A stretch of 64,000 nt of DNA, from positions 14,720,274 through 14,784,273 of the forward strand of contig CM033122.1 of NCBI GenBank assembly GCA_019321725.1. The letters are read 5' to 3'. The first letter of the stretch is position 1. Each line of letters begins with the position of its first letter. The notes beneath the pieces are model-generated. The model saw only the letters and a program-made list of their open reading frames with translations. It did not search any database and had not been told where the DNA came from. The translations under genes and the position numbers were made by a program. The DNA comes from Paulownia fortunei. Taxonomy: Eukaryota; Streptophyta; Magnoliopsida; Lamiales; Paulowniaceae. Below, one piece after another: positions 36,759-49,267 of the stretch.

Positions 36759-39700
36759 TTAGTCATTCGCAACCATGGAATCCATGACCGAGTTTTCCAT
36801 CTTTTTTATGCACAATCTATTTTGAGATGGGACGTCTTTGGCACCTGGGATCTGATCAAGGATGATTGAATCTTCGTCCTTAATATCTCCTCTTAAGATT
36901 CCCATTGCAATCTCATTCTCAACCATCTGTTGTATCACCCGCTTCACAGGCCTTGCTCCAAAGTTAGGGTCAAATCCTAATGCTGCCAGCAGTTGAATAG
37001 CTTCCTCTGTGTAATGCAAATTGATATTCTTCTGTTTAAGTCTGTCTTTAACACGATTCAGCTGCATATGTAAAATAATTCTGTCATCAGATCACAGAAT
37101 ACTTGATATTCACAATTAGGAATAGGAGGAATATAAGTATAATGTAACAGAAAAATCCATGTTGATTAAATGCACAGTGCTTGCGTAATGTTTAATGACT
37201 TGGAAGCCACAACAAAGGAAAAATATTGAGAGGGAGTGACAGAGTGCAATAATACTATGAAAGCCATGTTCATCAGAAAGTAATTGCACACAGAACAAAG
37301 TTCAAGCAGCAGCAGCCAGGTTCAAGATGATTGATGTCATAATCAGAAGGAACCTGATTTATCCTTAAGTCCTTCAATAGATGAAGCAAGTAAAGTAACT
37401 TAGAGGAAGAGTGTTAAAGAATTTAAAAGGAAATTAAAATAAGTGAGAAGGTCTTCTTTCTTTCTTTCTTTTTTTTTTTTTTACCTGAAATTCAACAATT
37501 TTACTGATTTGTTTGGAATCCAGAGGCTGGAAAACAATGTATTCATCAATCCGATTCATGAACTCTGGTCGAAAAGTTTGTCTTGCTAACTCAACCACCT
37601 GCTTTTTCATCACATCATAAACAGCATCCTTGCTATTCTGTGTATTTCTAAGAGTTTCAAGGATATAATTAGATCCGATGTTTGAAGTCATAATCAGAAC
37701 AGTATTAGTGAAACTGACTGTCCGTCCTTGAGAATCAGTTATTCTTCCATCATCCAACAGCTGCAAAAGGATGTTGAAAACGTCATGATGTGCCTTCTCA
37801 ATTTCATCAAACAAAACAACAGAATACGGCCTTCGGCGAACTACTTCTGTCAGCTGTCCACCCTCTTCATATCCAACATAGCCGGGTGGTGCACCAACCA
37901 ATCGTGAAACTGCATGCTTTTCCATGTATTCACTCATGTCAATTCGCACAAGCGCATTTTCAGTGTTGAAAAGATACCGGCAAGAGCTTTTGCTAGCTCA
38001 GTTTTACCAACACCTGTAGGCCCCATGAACATGAAGCTTGCAATAGGCCGATTTGGGTCGGAAAGGCCTGCCCTTGAACGACGTATTGCATCAGCTACAG
38101 ATTTGACTGCCATGTCCTGGCCAACAACCCTTCTGTGGAGGACCTGCTCTAACAAGACAAGCTTCTCCCTCTCTGTCTGCTGGAGATTAGATAGTGGTAT
38201 GCCAGTCCATCTGCTTACTATTTCAGCAATATCAAGATCTGTAACTTCCTCCCTTAGTAATGACTTTCCAGATTTTCGATAATCAGCAAGGCTCTTGTCA
38301 GCTTCTTCAAGCTGGCGCTGCAGTGACATCAGTGTGCCATATTTGAGTTCAGCAGCGCGATTAAGGTTGTACTCACGCTCAGCAGCTTCCATCTCTAGGT
38401 TAACTCTGTCAATCTACTCAAAGAACTACAACGAATAAGTCTTGACATTTTGAGTTAGATATGTTGATCATTGTCATGAAAATCTGAACTTAGGCCATTA
38501 CCTCTTCTTTAATCGATCGAACTCGGTTCATGAGAATTTTCTCATTTTCCCACTGCTCATTTAACTCCCTCTGCTTTTGTTTAAGAGCCCCTAAATCTTG
38601 TTCCAGCTTGATCAATCGCTCTTTCGAAGCTGTGGCTGTGTCATTTTTCAGAGATAGCTTTTCCATCTCCAACTTAAGCACTGCCCTGTCTATCTCATCC
38701 AACTCAGTAGGCTTGGATGTGATCTCCATTTTTAATTTTGCAGCAGCTTCATCAACAAGGTCAATGGCTGGCATAGCACAATTTTACTCTTAACTATGTG
38801 AGCATGTAAATGAAATTTGGAGTATTTACACTAACAATTAGACATCCAGGAACTCTCTTCACCTGTCTCCCCCAAGAAAAAGAACAACATAAAGAAGAAA
38901 ATCTTTACTATATTTCAAATTACAAATAACACAACCAAATAATTTTGTATTTACTTGATCTAGGAATTAATCTTTGAATTGAACTGAATTACTATCAGTT
39001 CATTTCTGCATAATTGGCTGTTAAACATAAACAAAGAACCCATAACAAGTTAGACAAGGGCTTTAACAGATCATAATAAAAAAAAGACTCTTGCTGTCTC
39101 ATTATAAATGAGTTGTGTTCAGGCAAAAAATAATGTACAATTTCTTGGAACCTACACTTGCTAAGAAGAAACTGAAACAAAGCTTATCTAGAAGTTACTG
39201 TACTTTAAATACAATGCTATATGAACATGTGGTGAAATTTAAAAAAAAAAATAAAAAAGTAAAAATCTAATCTACATCTACATCTATATCTATGCCACTT
39301 TTAGAAGTGCAAACTTCTTGTGCGTTTCTTCCAATTGTGAGAGGACATGTATACTCTAATTACAATAAAAAAACAAATAAAAAAATTGGGCAATTGAAGA
39401 TGAGAATAAAGCTATATCGAGACCTTAGGAGGAGATTGGTAAGCATGAACAGATTTAGTTGGGAATAAAATGAGTTTAAGAATGAATAAAGATGGGAAAG
39501 CAGTGGTATTAACATAGCATTTTCTATGTTGGCTATGCTCCAATCTTTAATTTAGTATTGAAAACTAGGAATGGAGTGAAATTGAAGAAATAACCATAAT
39601 ACTGTTCTCGTGAAAAAAAAATAAATTAAATATGGTACCAATGAAAGTAGGACCAAGTATACACACACACCATATCTGTGAATGCGTGTTTGTGGGTGAG

Positions 39701-42700
39701 TGTACAGATGTTCAGATATATTATATGTTTTTAAAATAGACGTATTAACCATAATAAATATGAGAGACATTGAATATATGTTATATAAATAATAGATAGA
39801 AATATCTTATTAATATTCATATATAGATATATATTTGTACAAATTGTAATTCATATGTAGATATATATTTGTACACATTGTGATTTTTAGTAAAGTTAGT
39901 TTGGTCATATATAAATATAGGTCCATTCCCTACCAATTGAGAATAGCCAAACCCATGGGAAAGATGAGGAATGGCTAATCCCAACTTAGTATTGAATTCC
40001 CTATAGGAATTCTTGATGGTTAATTATACAAAACAAAGATTTGGCAACGAACTTGGCAATGCTGATACCACTCCCAATCCATCAATACATACCAATCACC
40101 AAACTAAAATTAGAAAAAAAACTTATACTTATAAACATGTTTCTTAATCCTTCATATATTAATTTATCCATATTCATCAAGTTTTTTAAAGTGTCTATCT
40201 ATATATATTTATAGTAATCTTTATGACATTTTTCATGTAAAAAATTGAAACACATGTAATTAACCAAGCGCAAAGACCATATGCTTTGCTACTATTCATA
40301 CAAACCCGAAAAAACCCGAACAAGAAATGCTTTTTCCACTAAACAAAGGTGTGGACAAAATCAAATCAGATCTCATTCTGATTTAGTCAACTGTATTTAA
40401 TTCAGTTTTTATTGTATTATTAGTTGTAAGAATCTTTATTTAGGAGTCATATTTTATGGTGTAAATATCCTTAATTTTAGGAGTCAGTTTTCATGATCTT
40501 TTCCTTGTTGTAATCTATTAAAATTTATGTTTCTCAATCGAATCAATAAACAAAATATTTTTTCCATCTCATTTTATATGGTACCAGAGTCTATGGGCTA
40601 GAAATCTGTGGCTGATAACAAGACATTCACGACCGGCGACAATACCAATTCTACAGCTTATGGCCAGTCCTAGGCCAAGCATCCAAACCCTGCTCCCATC
40701 ATTACTTTTTTCAGTAGTAATGTCTCTTCTCTTCACATTATAACCCACAAATTAGATGGAAAATATTATCTAAAGTGGGCTTAATCTATCAAGATTGTTA
40801 TTAGTGGTCAAGGTAAACTTGGCTACATCAGGTGAACTTCCTGCTCCTCCTTTGATTGATCCCACGTACAAGACATGACTGGCCGAGAACCCTATTGTTC
40901 TCGCATGGCTTATCAATTCCATGGACCCTAAACTCAGCCGTTATCTTTTTTTCTAAAACTGCAAAAGAATTCTGAGATGCAGCTCGCCAGATGTACTCCG
41001 ATCTTGGAAACGCTTCCCAAATTTTTGAATTTCATTCGAAATTAAAGGAGATAAAACACGGCTCTAATTCAGTAACTCAGTATTTTTCTGATCTTCAAGA
41101 TCTTTGGCAAGAACTTGATCTCTGTTTTGAAGATGATTCCTTTTGTGCTGAGTGTAGTGTCAAATAGCGGTGCAAGCTTGAAAATGAATGCGTCTATAAT
41201 TTCCGTGCTGGTCTTAATTGAAATCTGGATGAGGTACGAGGTCAAGTTGTGGCACAAGATCCATTTCCTTTTATAGAGGAAGCTTTTGTTGAGGCACGAC
41301 GTGAAGAGGGTCGTCGCAAGGTGACATTAATTGATGATCCACCACTATCCAAATATTTCTCTTCTAATGGGTGGCCTAATCATAACTTACGTATGAACAA
41401 GCCAGGAGAATGACCAAAGTGTGATTACTGTAGTCGTCCTGGTCATACTCAAGAGAAGTGTTGGAGCTTTACAAGAAACCAGCCAATTGGAAACCTCGAA
41501 AACCGGCTGAATTGTGTGCCTACCAAACTCAAACCGGCCAAGCCACGACTGTTCATACTGGTACTTAGGGTGTACCTACTAGACTCGATCCAACGTTACC
41601 TTTGTTATGTCAATTTCAGGAACTATCATTGGGGAGGACGATTGGCAGTGCTAAGGTTCATGATGGTCTTTATTACTTTGAAGATGATCGTTCCCAGAGT
41701 AGACAAGCTTTTGTATCTGGTGTTGCTTCTGTGTCTGTTTCTAGTACTTGGGAAATAATGTTATGCACCATAGACTTCAATTTCTCTTATTTGAAACATT
41801 TGTTCTCATCTTTATTTGATAATAAAAAATATGTTTCTTTTGAATGTGAAATATGTCAGCTTGCCAAACAGACTCACACTTTCTTTCCTCCAAAACCATA
41901 AATGCCATCCACACCGTTCTCTTTAATTCATAGTGACATGGGGACCATAAAAAATCACAACTTCCCATGGCGAAAAATGGTTTATCACATTCATTGATGA
42001 TCACACACGTGCACCATGGGTTTATCTACTTCGTGAAAAATCTGAGGCTTGTCAAACTTTCCAATCTTTCCACAAAATGATTCAAACTCAATTCTAGGCT
42101 CATATTCGAATTCTTCGAACAGATATTGGTAGAGAATTTTTCAATTATATTCTTGGTGAATATTTATTAAAAAATGGAATTCTCCAATAAAGTTCATGTG
42201 TTGACACTTCACAACAAAATAGAGTATATAAAAGAAAAAATCGTCACTTATTGGAAGTAGCCCGTGCTCTTATGTTTACCATGAATGTTCCAAAAAACTT
42301 ATGGGAGATGTTATCTTAATTGCAACATATCTTATCAACCGCCTACCAAATCGCACCATCAACTTTGAAACTCCCCTCTCTGTTCTCAGAAAAACCTATC
42401 CACATATTTCCACCTCTAATGCTCTTTCCTTAAGAACCTTTAGATGTACTGCCTTTCTTCATACTCATGCCCATAATAGAAATAAACTTGATCCTCAAGC
42501 TCTGAAAACTATCTTCATTGGCTATTCTCCAACTCAAAAAGGCTATCGATGCTATTGTACTAAAAAAAAAAAAGAAAACCTATGTCTCTTGTGATGTTAC
42601 ATTCTTTGAAGATACTCCTTATTTCTCTGCAACTTCGCTTTAGGGGAAGAATCAAGTTAAGAAGCTTGTTGTTCATGGGTGGTACTCTTGACTTGCCATT

Positions 42701-45700
42701 ACTCAAAGTAGATACCACCATACGACCACTACCTACTACTTCTAGTGTGCCCAATCTTTTGAGTCCAACTCCTATTTTATCTGACTCAACAACAATTTCA
42801 AAGTCAATTCCCATCCTAAAGTCAAATAATCCATCTGACAATGTACTAGTTTGAGAAACAAAGGGAAAATTGATTGTCTAATCAACAAGAGATACGTGTC
42901 TACTTTAGAAGAAAGGTCTTCATGAATCCTACTCACAGTCAAGAAACCGAGCTGATGGTAAAACCTCAATTGCCAATTGTGCCAGGTAATCCAAGTCCTA
43001 ATCTTGATCTAGATGCTCCTATAGCAATCAGAAATGGTATTAGGTCTTGTACTCAACATCCTATTTCCAAGTTCACCTCGTATTCCAATATGTCATCTTC
43101 ATTTTGTATTTTTACTTCATTTCGTAAAACTCCTATTGAACTTGGTAATAAGGCAAAAATGTTCGAAGGAGATCCTGTTGACAAAGGAAGTTATCAACGC
43201 CTTGTTGGAAAGCTCATTTATCTTTCGCATACAAGACTTGACATAGCTTTTGCTGTGAATTTATAAGTCAGTATATGCATGCACCATGTCAAGGTCATCT
43301 TGATGCAGTCATAGAATCTTGAGGTATTTGAACAATGATATCAACTCCATGAGCCAAGGCTCTATACTCAGCTTCTGCACTACTTCTTGCAGAATAAGAA
43401 GAGTGATGGAGGAGTTGAAGATCAAATATGAAAAACCAATACACCTTTAATGCGACAACAAATCGACCATCAGTATAGCTCATAATCCTGTCCATTATGG
43501 CAGGACTAAACATGTGGAGGTAGATAGACATTTTATCAAGGAAAAGCTTGATGGGGGTATTATCAGCATTGAATATGTGTCTACTTCTCAACAATTTGCT
43601 GATATACTCACGAAAGGACTTACAAAACAAACATTTGATTTCCTTGTAAGCAAGCTTGGTCTCATCAAAATCTACAACCAAGCTTGAAAGGGAGTGTGGA
43701 CAAAATCAAATCAGATTTTATTTTGATTTAGTCAAGTGTATTTTATTTAGTTTTTATTGTATTATTAGCTGTAAGAATCTTTCCTTAGGAGTCATATTTT
43801 ATGGTGTAAATATCCCTTAATTTTAGGAGTCTGTTTTTAGGATCTTTTCCTCGTTGTAATCTATTTAAATGTATGTTTCTCAATTGAATCAATACACAAA
43901 ATATTTTTTCCATCTCGATTTATAAAAGGAATATAAAAAGAAGTTAATACTAGAGAATATATATTTTCTACCAGAAAGATAATCATGAATATAAAACGTG
44001 GTGCTACCTTTGTCCGGTAGAAAACGCTCTGTGATGTATCTATCTGAAAGAATTGCTGCTGAAACCAGAGCATTGTCTGATATTTTCACCCCGTGGTGCA
44101 GTTCATAACGTTCACGCAATCCACGCAAAATGGAAATTGTGTCTTCCACAGATGGCTGTCCACAATATACTTGTTGAAATCTACGTTCCAAAGCAGGGTC
44201 CTTCTCAATGTACTTCCTGTATTCGTTCAGTGTGGTGGCTCCAATGCATCTGAGTTCCCCTCGGCCAAGCATGGGTTTCAACAAATTTCCAGCATCCATT
44301 GCACCTCCAGTAGCCCCTGAACATGAGGTAGAAAATTTCTACTCATCATGAAAGGCTTAAATATGGAGAACCAAAAAAAAAAAGAATGGAACTAAACAAT
44401 GGATATTCTATTATCAACGGCCACAATTAGAATACATAAACATGCATCTTGATCAGCAAGTCACCAGTCACCCTACCAGACTAGCTAGCTTTAATAATAT
44501 ATCCAGAGAAGATAACTTCTATTGATAAAAAGTGAATGAAATATAAGATTTGATTTTACATGTAGAACAATTTCTCAAGCAAAGTTGCTTAATCACACCA
44601 TTAGATGTGTAAAGGTGATACATCAATTTTGATTGATTATAACTTTTAAGCATGTAATGTTACCACTTACGATGAATAGAAAGAAGCAAGCAATTGGTTG
44701 ATATGATAAATTTACAGATAAGAAATAGAGATCCAACAGCATAGAATTTCAGAACCTGCACCAACTACGGTGTGAATTTCATCAATAAACAATATGATCT
44801 GCCCATTTGAAGCAGTGACTTCCTTCAAAACAGCTTTTAGCCTTTCCTCAAAATCTCCTCGATACTTTGCACCAGCAAGCAAAGAACCCATGTCCAGAGA
44901 GATCAACTAATGCAGACATATGACAACAAACTGCGCAAATTAGAATTAAAAAAAGGAGGGGATTATGCAATTGACTCAAACTGCACGACAGAAAGAAAAA
45001 AAGACAGAATTACTGCATCTAAAGAATATTGAAGTTTGACATATAGTATTGAGTCTACTAGTAACAACTCTTGATTTCATTACCTTATATAAGTTAGATC
45101 CATGTTAGGATAGAAAATCGAAGGTTAAAGACAGACAAAGAAATCACATATCCATAGTAGGAGCAATGTCCTTCTTAAAGCTATTATTCTGTCATCAGTT
45201 TCATTTTCAAAACTTTGTCTTGTCTATACAAAACCAGACCAGAGAAATTCTAAGAAAGATCTCAATCTCCACCGAATGTGAGTTCGTTCCCTAAGAAAAA
45301 GACTCAAAATTATGAGCGTACTTAGCCTGTGACTTTTGGAACTAGCTACATCACAGAGTTGTCAAACTAATCTCCACATCAATACACAGGAAAAATACAC
45401 TCTAGTTGAAAAATAACACAAATTCCACACATGACGCATAGTTCAAGAAAGTATATAAGAATTTCACTGAAGACGCTAACCTATTGAACTAATGAACAAA
45501 TTGCTTTAGTAAGTCTTCAGTGCATATAGTAAGTTGTTTACATTACAGATGGAATGACAGAGAAAGTACAACCTTTCGATCCAGCAGAGGTTCTGGAACA
45601 TCTCCACGGACAATCCTTTGAGCTAACCTGCAAGATACATGCTGTACTGCTGTAAAAAACCTGTGCTCTAGTCACTAAACCTTCACATATTTGATGAAAC

Positions 45701-48700
45701 ACAAAATTTGCTTCCATCAGTTTTAAACTCTGATATGAACCCAATTCACAATTAAAAGATAGTATAAGTGGGAAACACCAAAAATTACATAACACCTATA
45801 CCTTCTAATGCTAACTATCCACATGGAATACTGTTAGACATCCCTTGAGCACTTAATGTATGATAGAGAATATTTACCAAAAGATTCTCCCAAAGACATT
45901 ATCTTCTATGAATTAGGCATGTTTTTATGGAGAAAAGAGAATCATATTTTTAAGAAATCGCCTTGGTACACTGTGGTTAAGCTTGTTCCTCTACTGATCC
46001 GACACTGTTACCATGCTTAACATATTCCTTTCCTCCAAACCAAGTGTCTGGGATAAATGCGAAATGATAACAGAAATGGGCAAGCTACGCCAAGTTACCG
46101 GACTCAGCCTAACATAATCATAATTAATCAAGCATCCTGAAACGGGACAGATTATGGCTATCCAAGAATTTCCTCAACGAATTTTCTTTGCCACAGAGAT
46201 ATAAATTCAACGCTAACATCTAAATCACAGAAATCAATCTGCAACAATTTCATAATCCAAATCCTCCCAACATTGAATAACTTCTCTGAGAAGTGTCATT
46301 TGATCATAATATGTCATAGCTGTCTTACGTTCTAGACGAAAATAAGTCAATTCATTACTGAAAATCAATCTGGCAAAAGATGTAAGGTAATACCAATACT
46401 TTAATTTCTCTAAGTATGATCAGCAACAGTTATATGAACATAACAGGAAAACCAATCTTTTGAAAGAACACATAACAGACAGATACTTTTCTAGGTATAA
46501 GTCATGACTGCAAAAACTTTGAGATGGTACCCTTCAGCAATTGCAGTTTTTCCAACTCCAGGTTCCCCGATTATAACAGGGTTGTTCTTTGTTCTGCGCG
46601 ATAAAATTTGAATGCATCGCCGTATTTCATCATCACGTCCTATAACTGGGTCAAGTTTTCCACGTCTGGCAAGTTCAGTTAAGTCATTCCCAAATTTTTC
46701 AAGTGCCTCATATTTACCTTCTGGATCTATACAAGAAACCAATCAATTCTCAGTAAACAACAAAAACCAGGGGAAAAGGAAAAAAAAAAAATGAAAGAGA
46801 ACTCCTCTAAAAAGACATAGACACATTAATCACACAACTATCAGATATAATATTGAAGAATTTTTTTTATTGCCAACTAATTGTTAACTAGCTGTCGCTT
46901 TGAGAGAACTCCTGATGAATTTTGATTGTTTGAATTTAACATAAAAGTAATGTTATAGGTATCATCCCTGCATCAATGTAGGATCCTCAGAATCAAATAT
47001 TACAAATATGAGCCTGCTGAGCTCCATGTATTCACTACTTTTATTTTGCAAAGGTCTGTATATTAAAAATTATAATGAACAACGGTCTCTGAATTCCATT
47101 AACCTTTGTCAATATGTAGAAACAATAAAAGCTCAAAAACTACTGACATTCAATCGTAACTTCTTCAACATTTAGAATTGTCAGTTATGTTCCACATCAA
47201 ACTATGTAAACCCTCCAAAATGAAATTCTTCAAAGAAACCTTCATAACAAATTTTAATAGGATGAAGCACAAATTTAAGCATTCTTAATGTTGTCATCAG
47301 CAAGTAACTAATCATAGTTAAAAATCTCTTTAGACAAAGTAGATATGTTGAGATTACTTTTTGGTGGAAGCTGCACATCAACACAACATAAGGATAAGCC
47401 CTAGTTCTCTGGCTGATTATCCTTTCTCCTCTTCATTAAAAAGATGGATTACTAAGTAGTCCAGTTGTGCTCTTCTCCAATATCTAGAATCAAACTTGCA
47501 AGAGAATCCAATTTTAAGTTCATTAATTATCTAGACAATGGAAGATGAGAGTCTACTCGTTGCTATTTTCTGGAGACAAAACAAGATAGGATCCACTGAT
47601 TATTTTACAATATAGCTAAAGTTTTCAAAAGTTGAACCAGTAAGGTTTTAGCACATACTTTGATCAGTTACTCTTTGACTACCACGAACAGCTTGAACAG
47701 CATCCTTCAAAGCCTTCTCGGTTAGTTGAAGAATTTTGAATAGTTGCTGCCCAAATCTCTTATCCAAGGGAAATGCCAACACTAGATGCTCAACAGACAG
47801 AAATGAATCACCCATTTCATTTTTAAATTTCCGTGCATTGTCCAACAGGGAACTAAAATGAGAGCCCAAAATAGGTCCAGTTGTGTCCCCTGAAACCTGC
47901 TAGCAAAAGTTATGATAACAATTACAAGGAAACCCCTGACATTCTAAGTCACATCTGCTCTCACATATTATACCTTTGGTTGCTGAGATATGAAGTTATC
48001 AGTAGACTGCAGAAGTGATGTGTTGTCAACACCAGCCTTGGTGAATATTCTTCTCGCCAGCCCATCCTTTTGTTCCAAAAGGGCTTTCATTAGATGCTCG
48101 GTTTCTACCACTTGATGTTTGCTGTCTCTTGCTGCATCCACAGCTCCGACAACTCCGTCCCATGCCATCTCAGTAAACTCCAAGTTACTAATCTGTTAAG
48201 TAATTAACATAATCCGGAAAGTTCAAATTTTAGAGATACCCTTTCACAAGAAAAAGGTAATGAACTTTATATCCAAATTCATCACTTTGTAAGATATTCA
48301 ATTGAAACAAACTAAACAAGCGCTTATAATAGAATGGCAGAGTTGACCGTGGATGCCAGCTCCAACCAATTTATAGCCCTTAAGGCATCCGCGTCTAGTT
48401 TCAGTGCACAATTAGCAGCTTTTCCCTTGAGACTTTGCAACTAGAATTTCAACTCTGATTTCAAAGAGGCATCAGTAACGAATTTTTTTTGCTTGGTTTT
48501 ATTTAATTACCCTTAATCATAAGACATTTCTCCGGAGATCATTCCAGCCACTCTTAAGGCTACATACTAGATTTCTTGGTGCACTCTTGACAAGAAATTC
48601 ATTTAGGTGAGACACGCTGCACCAACAGCCTAACATCAGAAACAAGATAATACTCCTGTGTATCTATATAGTTACGACAGATATAAGCTTTTTAATATGA

Positions 48701-49056
48701 ACCACAACACAAGAATTTCAAAGAGTATGTGAAGCGAACACAAAACAGTATTTAGGTACCTGGCCGGTGGCAGCAGAGGCAGAGTAAGAGCGGGCGAGGG
48801 CAGGGCTCGATGCGATACGGCTGAGGCATGATGTAGAGAATGAAGTAGGGGTCTCGGCCGAAGAGAATCCACTCTCATTAGCAGCAGTATGGGCGCGAGG
48901 ACGGACGATAAAAGCAGCGGCAGCGGAGCGGATGGATTGGCAAGCAGGGGAGAGAGCTGGGATTTGGGGAACTTGAGAGCCAGTGCGGGACGCCTTGAGT
49001 GCTGCCGCTGCCGACCTGCTTAGCCGCGCCGCCGATGAGCTTCTGGAAGTTGCCAT
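36759..49056 (-). CDS. CLPB4: ClpB-type AAA+ chaperone, mitochondrial (ClpB4), ten exons; one apparent frameshift
   Basis: Exons (transcript order): 49056-48760, 48192-47974, 47896-47659, 46726-46531, 45627-45573, 44906-44756, 44316-44008, 38767-38502, 38413-37485, 37061-36759. All are GT-AG and in phase, giving about 987 residues if one missing base in exon 9 is allowed for (the family has about 965). Exon 1 is an Arg/Ser/Ala-rich presequence, as in the mitochondrial form. The Clp N-domain is at about residues 103-245. AAA-1 has Walker A GEPGVGKT (305-312), pore YRG (350-352), Walker B IILFIDE (372-378) and arginine finger ALERRF. A coiled M-domain spans about 500-620. AAA-2 has GPTGVGKT (708-715), pore [19 protein letters not shown] and sensor-2 GARPVKR in the last exon. 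The family forms an ATP-driven hexamer that pulls proteins out of aggregates. The frame breaks between 37976 and 37975; read literally, the protein would stop near residue 736. Intron 7 holds a copia element. Confidence 0.93.
38768..40349 (-). other. clpB4 intron 7, part downstream of the copia insertion
   Basis: AT-rich intron sequence with no domain. Short A runs, an acacacacac tract near 39661 and two copies of a catatntagatatatatttgtac-type motif (about 39818 and 39852) are the only local features. Confidence 0.5.
40350..40578 (+). repeat. 5' LTR of the intronic copia element
   Basis: 229 bp, from TGTGGACAAA to TTTTATA. The end is set by the adjacent primer site and by the target duplication at the far LTR. 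Confidence 0.88.
40579..40590 (+). other. primer-binding site of the intronic copia element (iMet tRNA type)
   Basis: TGGTACCAGAGT, begun immediately after the LTR, differs by two bases from TGGTATCAGAGC, the usual complement of the plant initiator methionine tRNA 3' end. Confidence 0.8.
40600..43690 (+). pseudogene. copia gag-pol relic inside clpB4 intron 7
   Basis: Gag starts near 40608 ([11 protein letters not shown]) and is full of stops. Its zinc knuckle [14 protein letters not shown] near 41421-41462 keeps all CCHC ligands. Integrase follows: [13 protein letters not shown] near 41840-41880, IHSDMG, then a second segment at 42301-42590 with [15 protein letters not shown] and [15 protein letters not shown]. 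The RT palm is missing: text jumps from the segment around 43040-43100 to [19 protein letters not shown] at 43180. The RNase H tail is [17 protein letters not shown] and [11 protein letters not shown] (43505-43625). A segment of about 85 bases before it is inverted (43334-43420). Confidence 0.85.
43334..43420 (-). other. micro-inversion within the copia RNase H region
   Basis: On the minus strand this short stretch reads [17 protein letters not shown], the conserved RNase H motif, whereas the copia coding sequence on both sides ([11 protein letters not shown] and RILRYLN to the left, [20 protein letters not shown] to the right) reads on the plus strand. Breakpoints are approximate. Confidence 0.75.
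43695..43924 (+). repeat. 3' LTR of the intronic copia element
   Basis: 230 bp, TGTGGACAAA to GATTTATA, preceded by gaaagggag and followed by the target duplication AAAGG. Confidence 0.88.
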
Positions 49057-49125
49057 CACCACTAAAATGGAAATAAACACAGGAAAATAAACGGAGATTG
49101 GAATGTGCCCACACAATTCGCTATG

Positions 49126-49135
49126 CGAAGCTTCG
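49126..49135 (-). promoter_or_regulatory. heat-shock element upstream of clpB4
   Basis: cGAAgcTTCg is a perfect nGAAnnTTCn heat-shock-factor core about 70 bases upstream of the clpB4 ATG. ClpB/Hsp100 genes in plants are strongly heat-induced through such elements. The transcription start is unknown, so this copy might fall in the leader. Confidence 0.6.
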
Positions 49136-49215
49136 TTTTGTGCTTACTCTTTTTCTACTTTTGCGGATATTGTATATCGTTATCATTGTGTATTGCCGCG
49201 GATTTTGTTGGAACT

Positions 49216-49225
49216 GGAAGCTTGG
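49216..49225 (-). promoter_or_regulatory. imperfect heat-shock element upstream of clpB4
   Basis: gGAAgcTTGg has one mismatch from nGAAnnTTCn and is preceded by another GAA five bases upstream, making an extended GAA array about 160 bases from the ATG. Confidence 0.35.
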
Positions 49226-49257
49226 GGAAGATGCATAACCGCAGTTTAGAAAGCAGT

Positions 49258-49267
49258 AGAAGTTTCC
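49258..49267 (-). promoter_or_regulatory. second perfect heat-shock element upstream of clpB4
   Basis: aGAAgtTTCc matches nGAAnnTTCn exactly, about 200 bases upstream of the ATG. With the elements at 49126 and 49216 it forms a cluster, as expected for a heat-inducible chaperone promoter. Confidence 0.6.

Larger units (their letters stand above)
40350..43924 (+). mobile_element. Ty1/copia element in clpB4 intron 7, antisense to the gene
   Basis: Both LTRs are present (40350-40578 and 43695-43924, about 90% identical by eye), with a 5-bp target duplication AAAGG (40345-40349 and 43925-43929). The primer site TGGTACCAGAGT directly follows the first LTR, and a polypurine tract (gaaagggag) directly precedes the second. 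The LTRs start TG and end TA, not CA. At 3575 bp it is shorter than complete copia elements because most of RT is missing. It lies 78 bp inside intron 7 from the exon 7 splice donor, opposite in orientation to clpB4. Confidence 0.92.

Noticed and set aside
37914..38282. 122-codon plus-strand open frame over clpB4
   Set aside because: Complement of the highly conserved clpB4 exon 9; an antisense shadow.
40350..40578. Heat-responsive element in the intronic copia LTR (aagaatcttt)
   Set aside because: One base short of nGAAnnTTCn and isolated; not enough to call an ONSEN-like heat-responsive LTR.
44053..44320. Plus-strand open frames opposite clpB4 exon 7
   Set aside because: Exon 7 on the minus strand matches ClpB AAA-1 residue by residue; the plus frames are shadows.
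36759..49056. clpB4 as a plain pseudogene
   Set aside because: All splice sites, motifs and nine of ten exons are intact and the promoter keeps heat-shock elements; one missing base is as likely an assembly error, so I kept it as a gene with a flagged frameshift.
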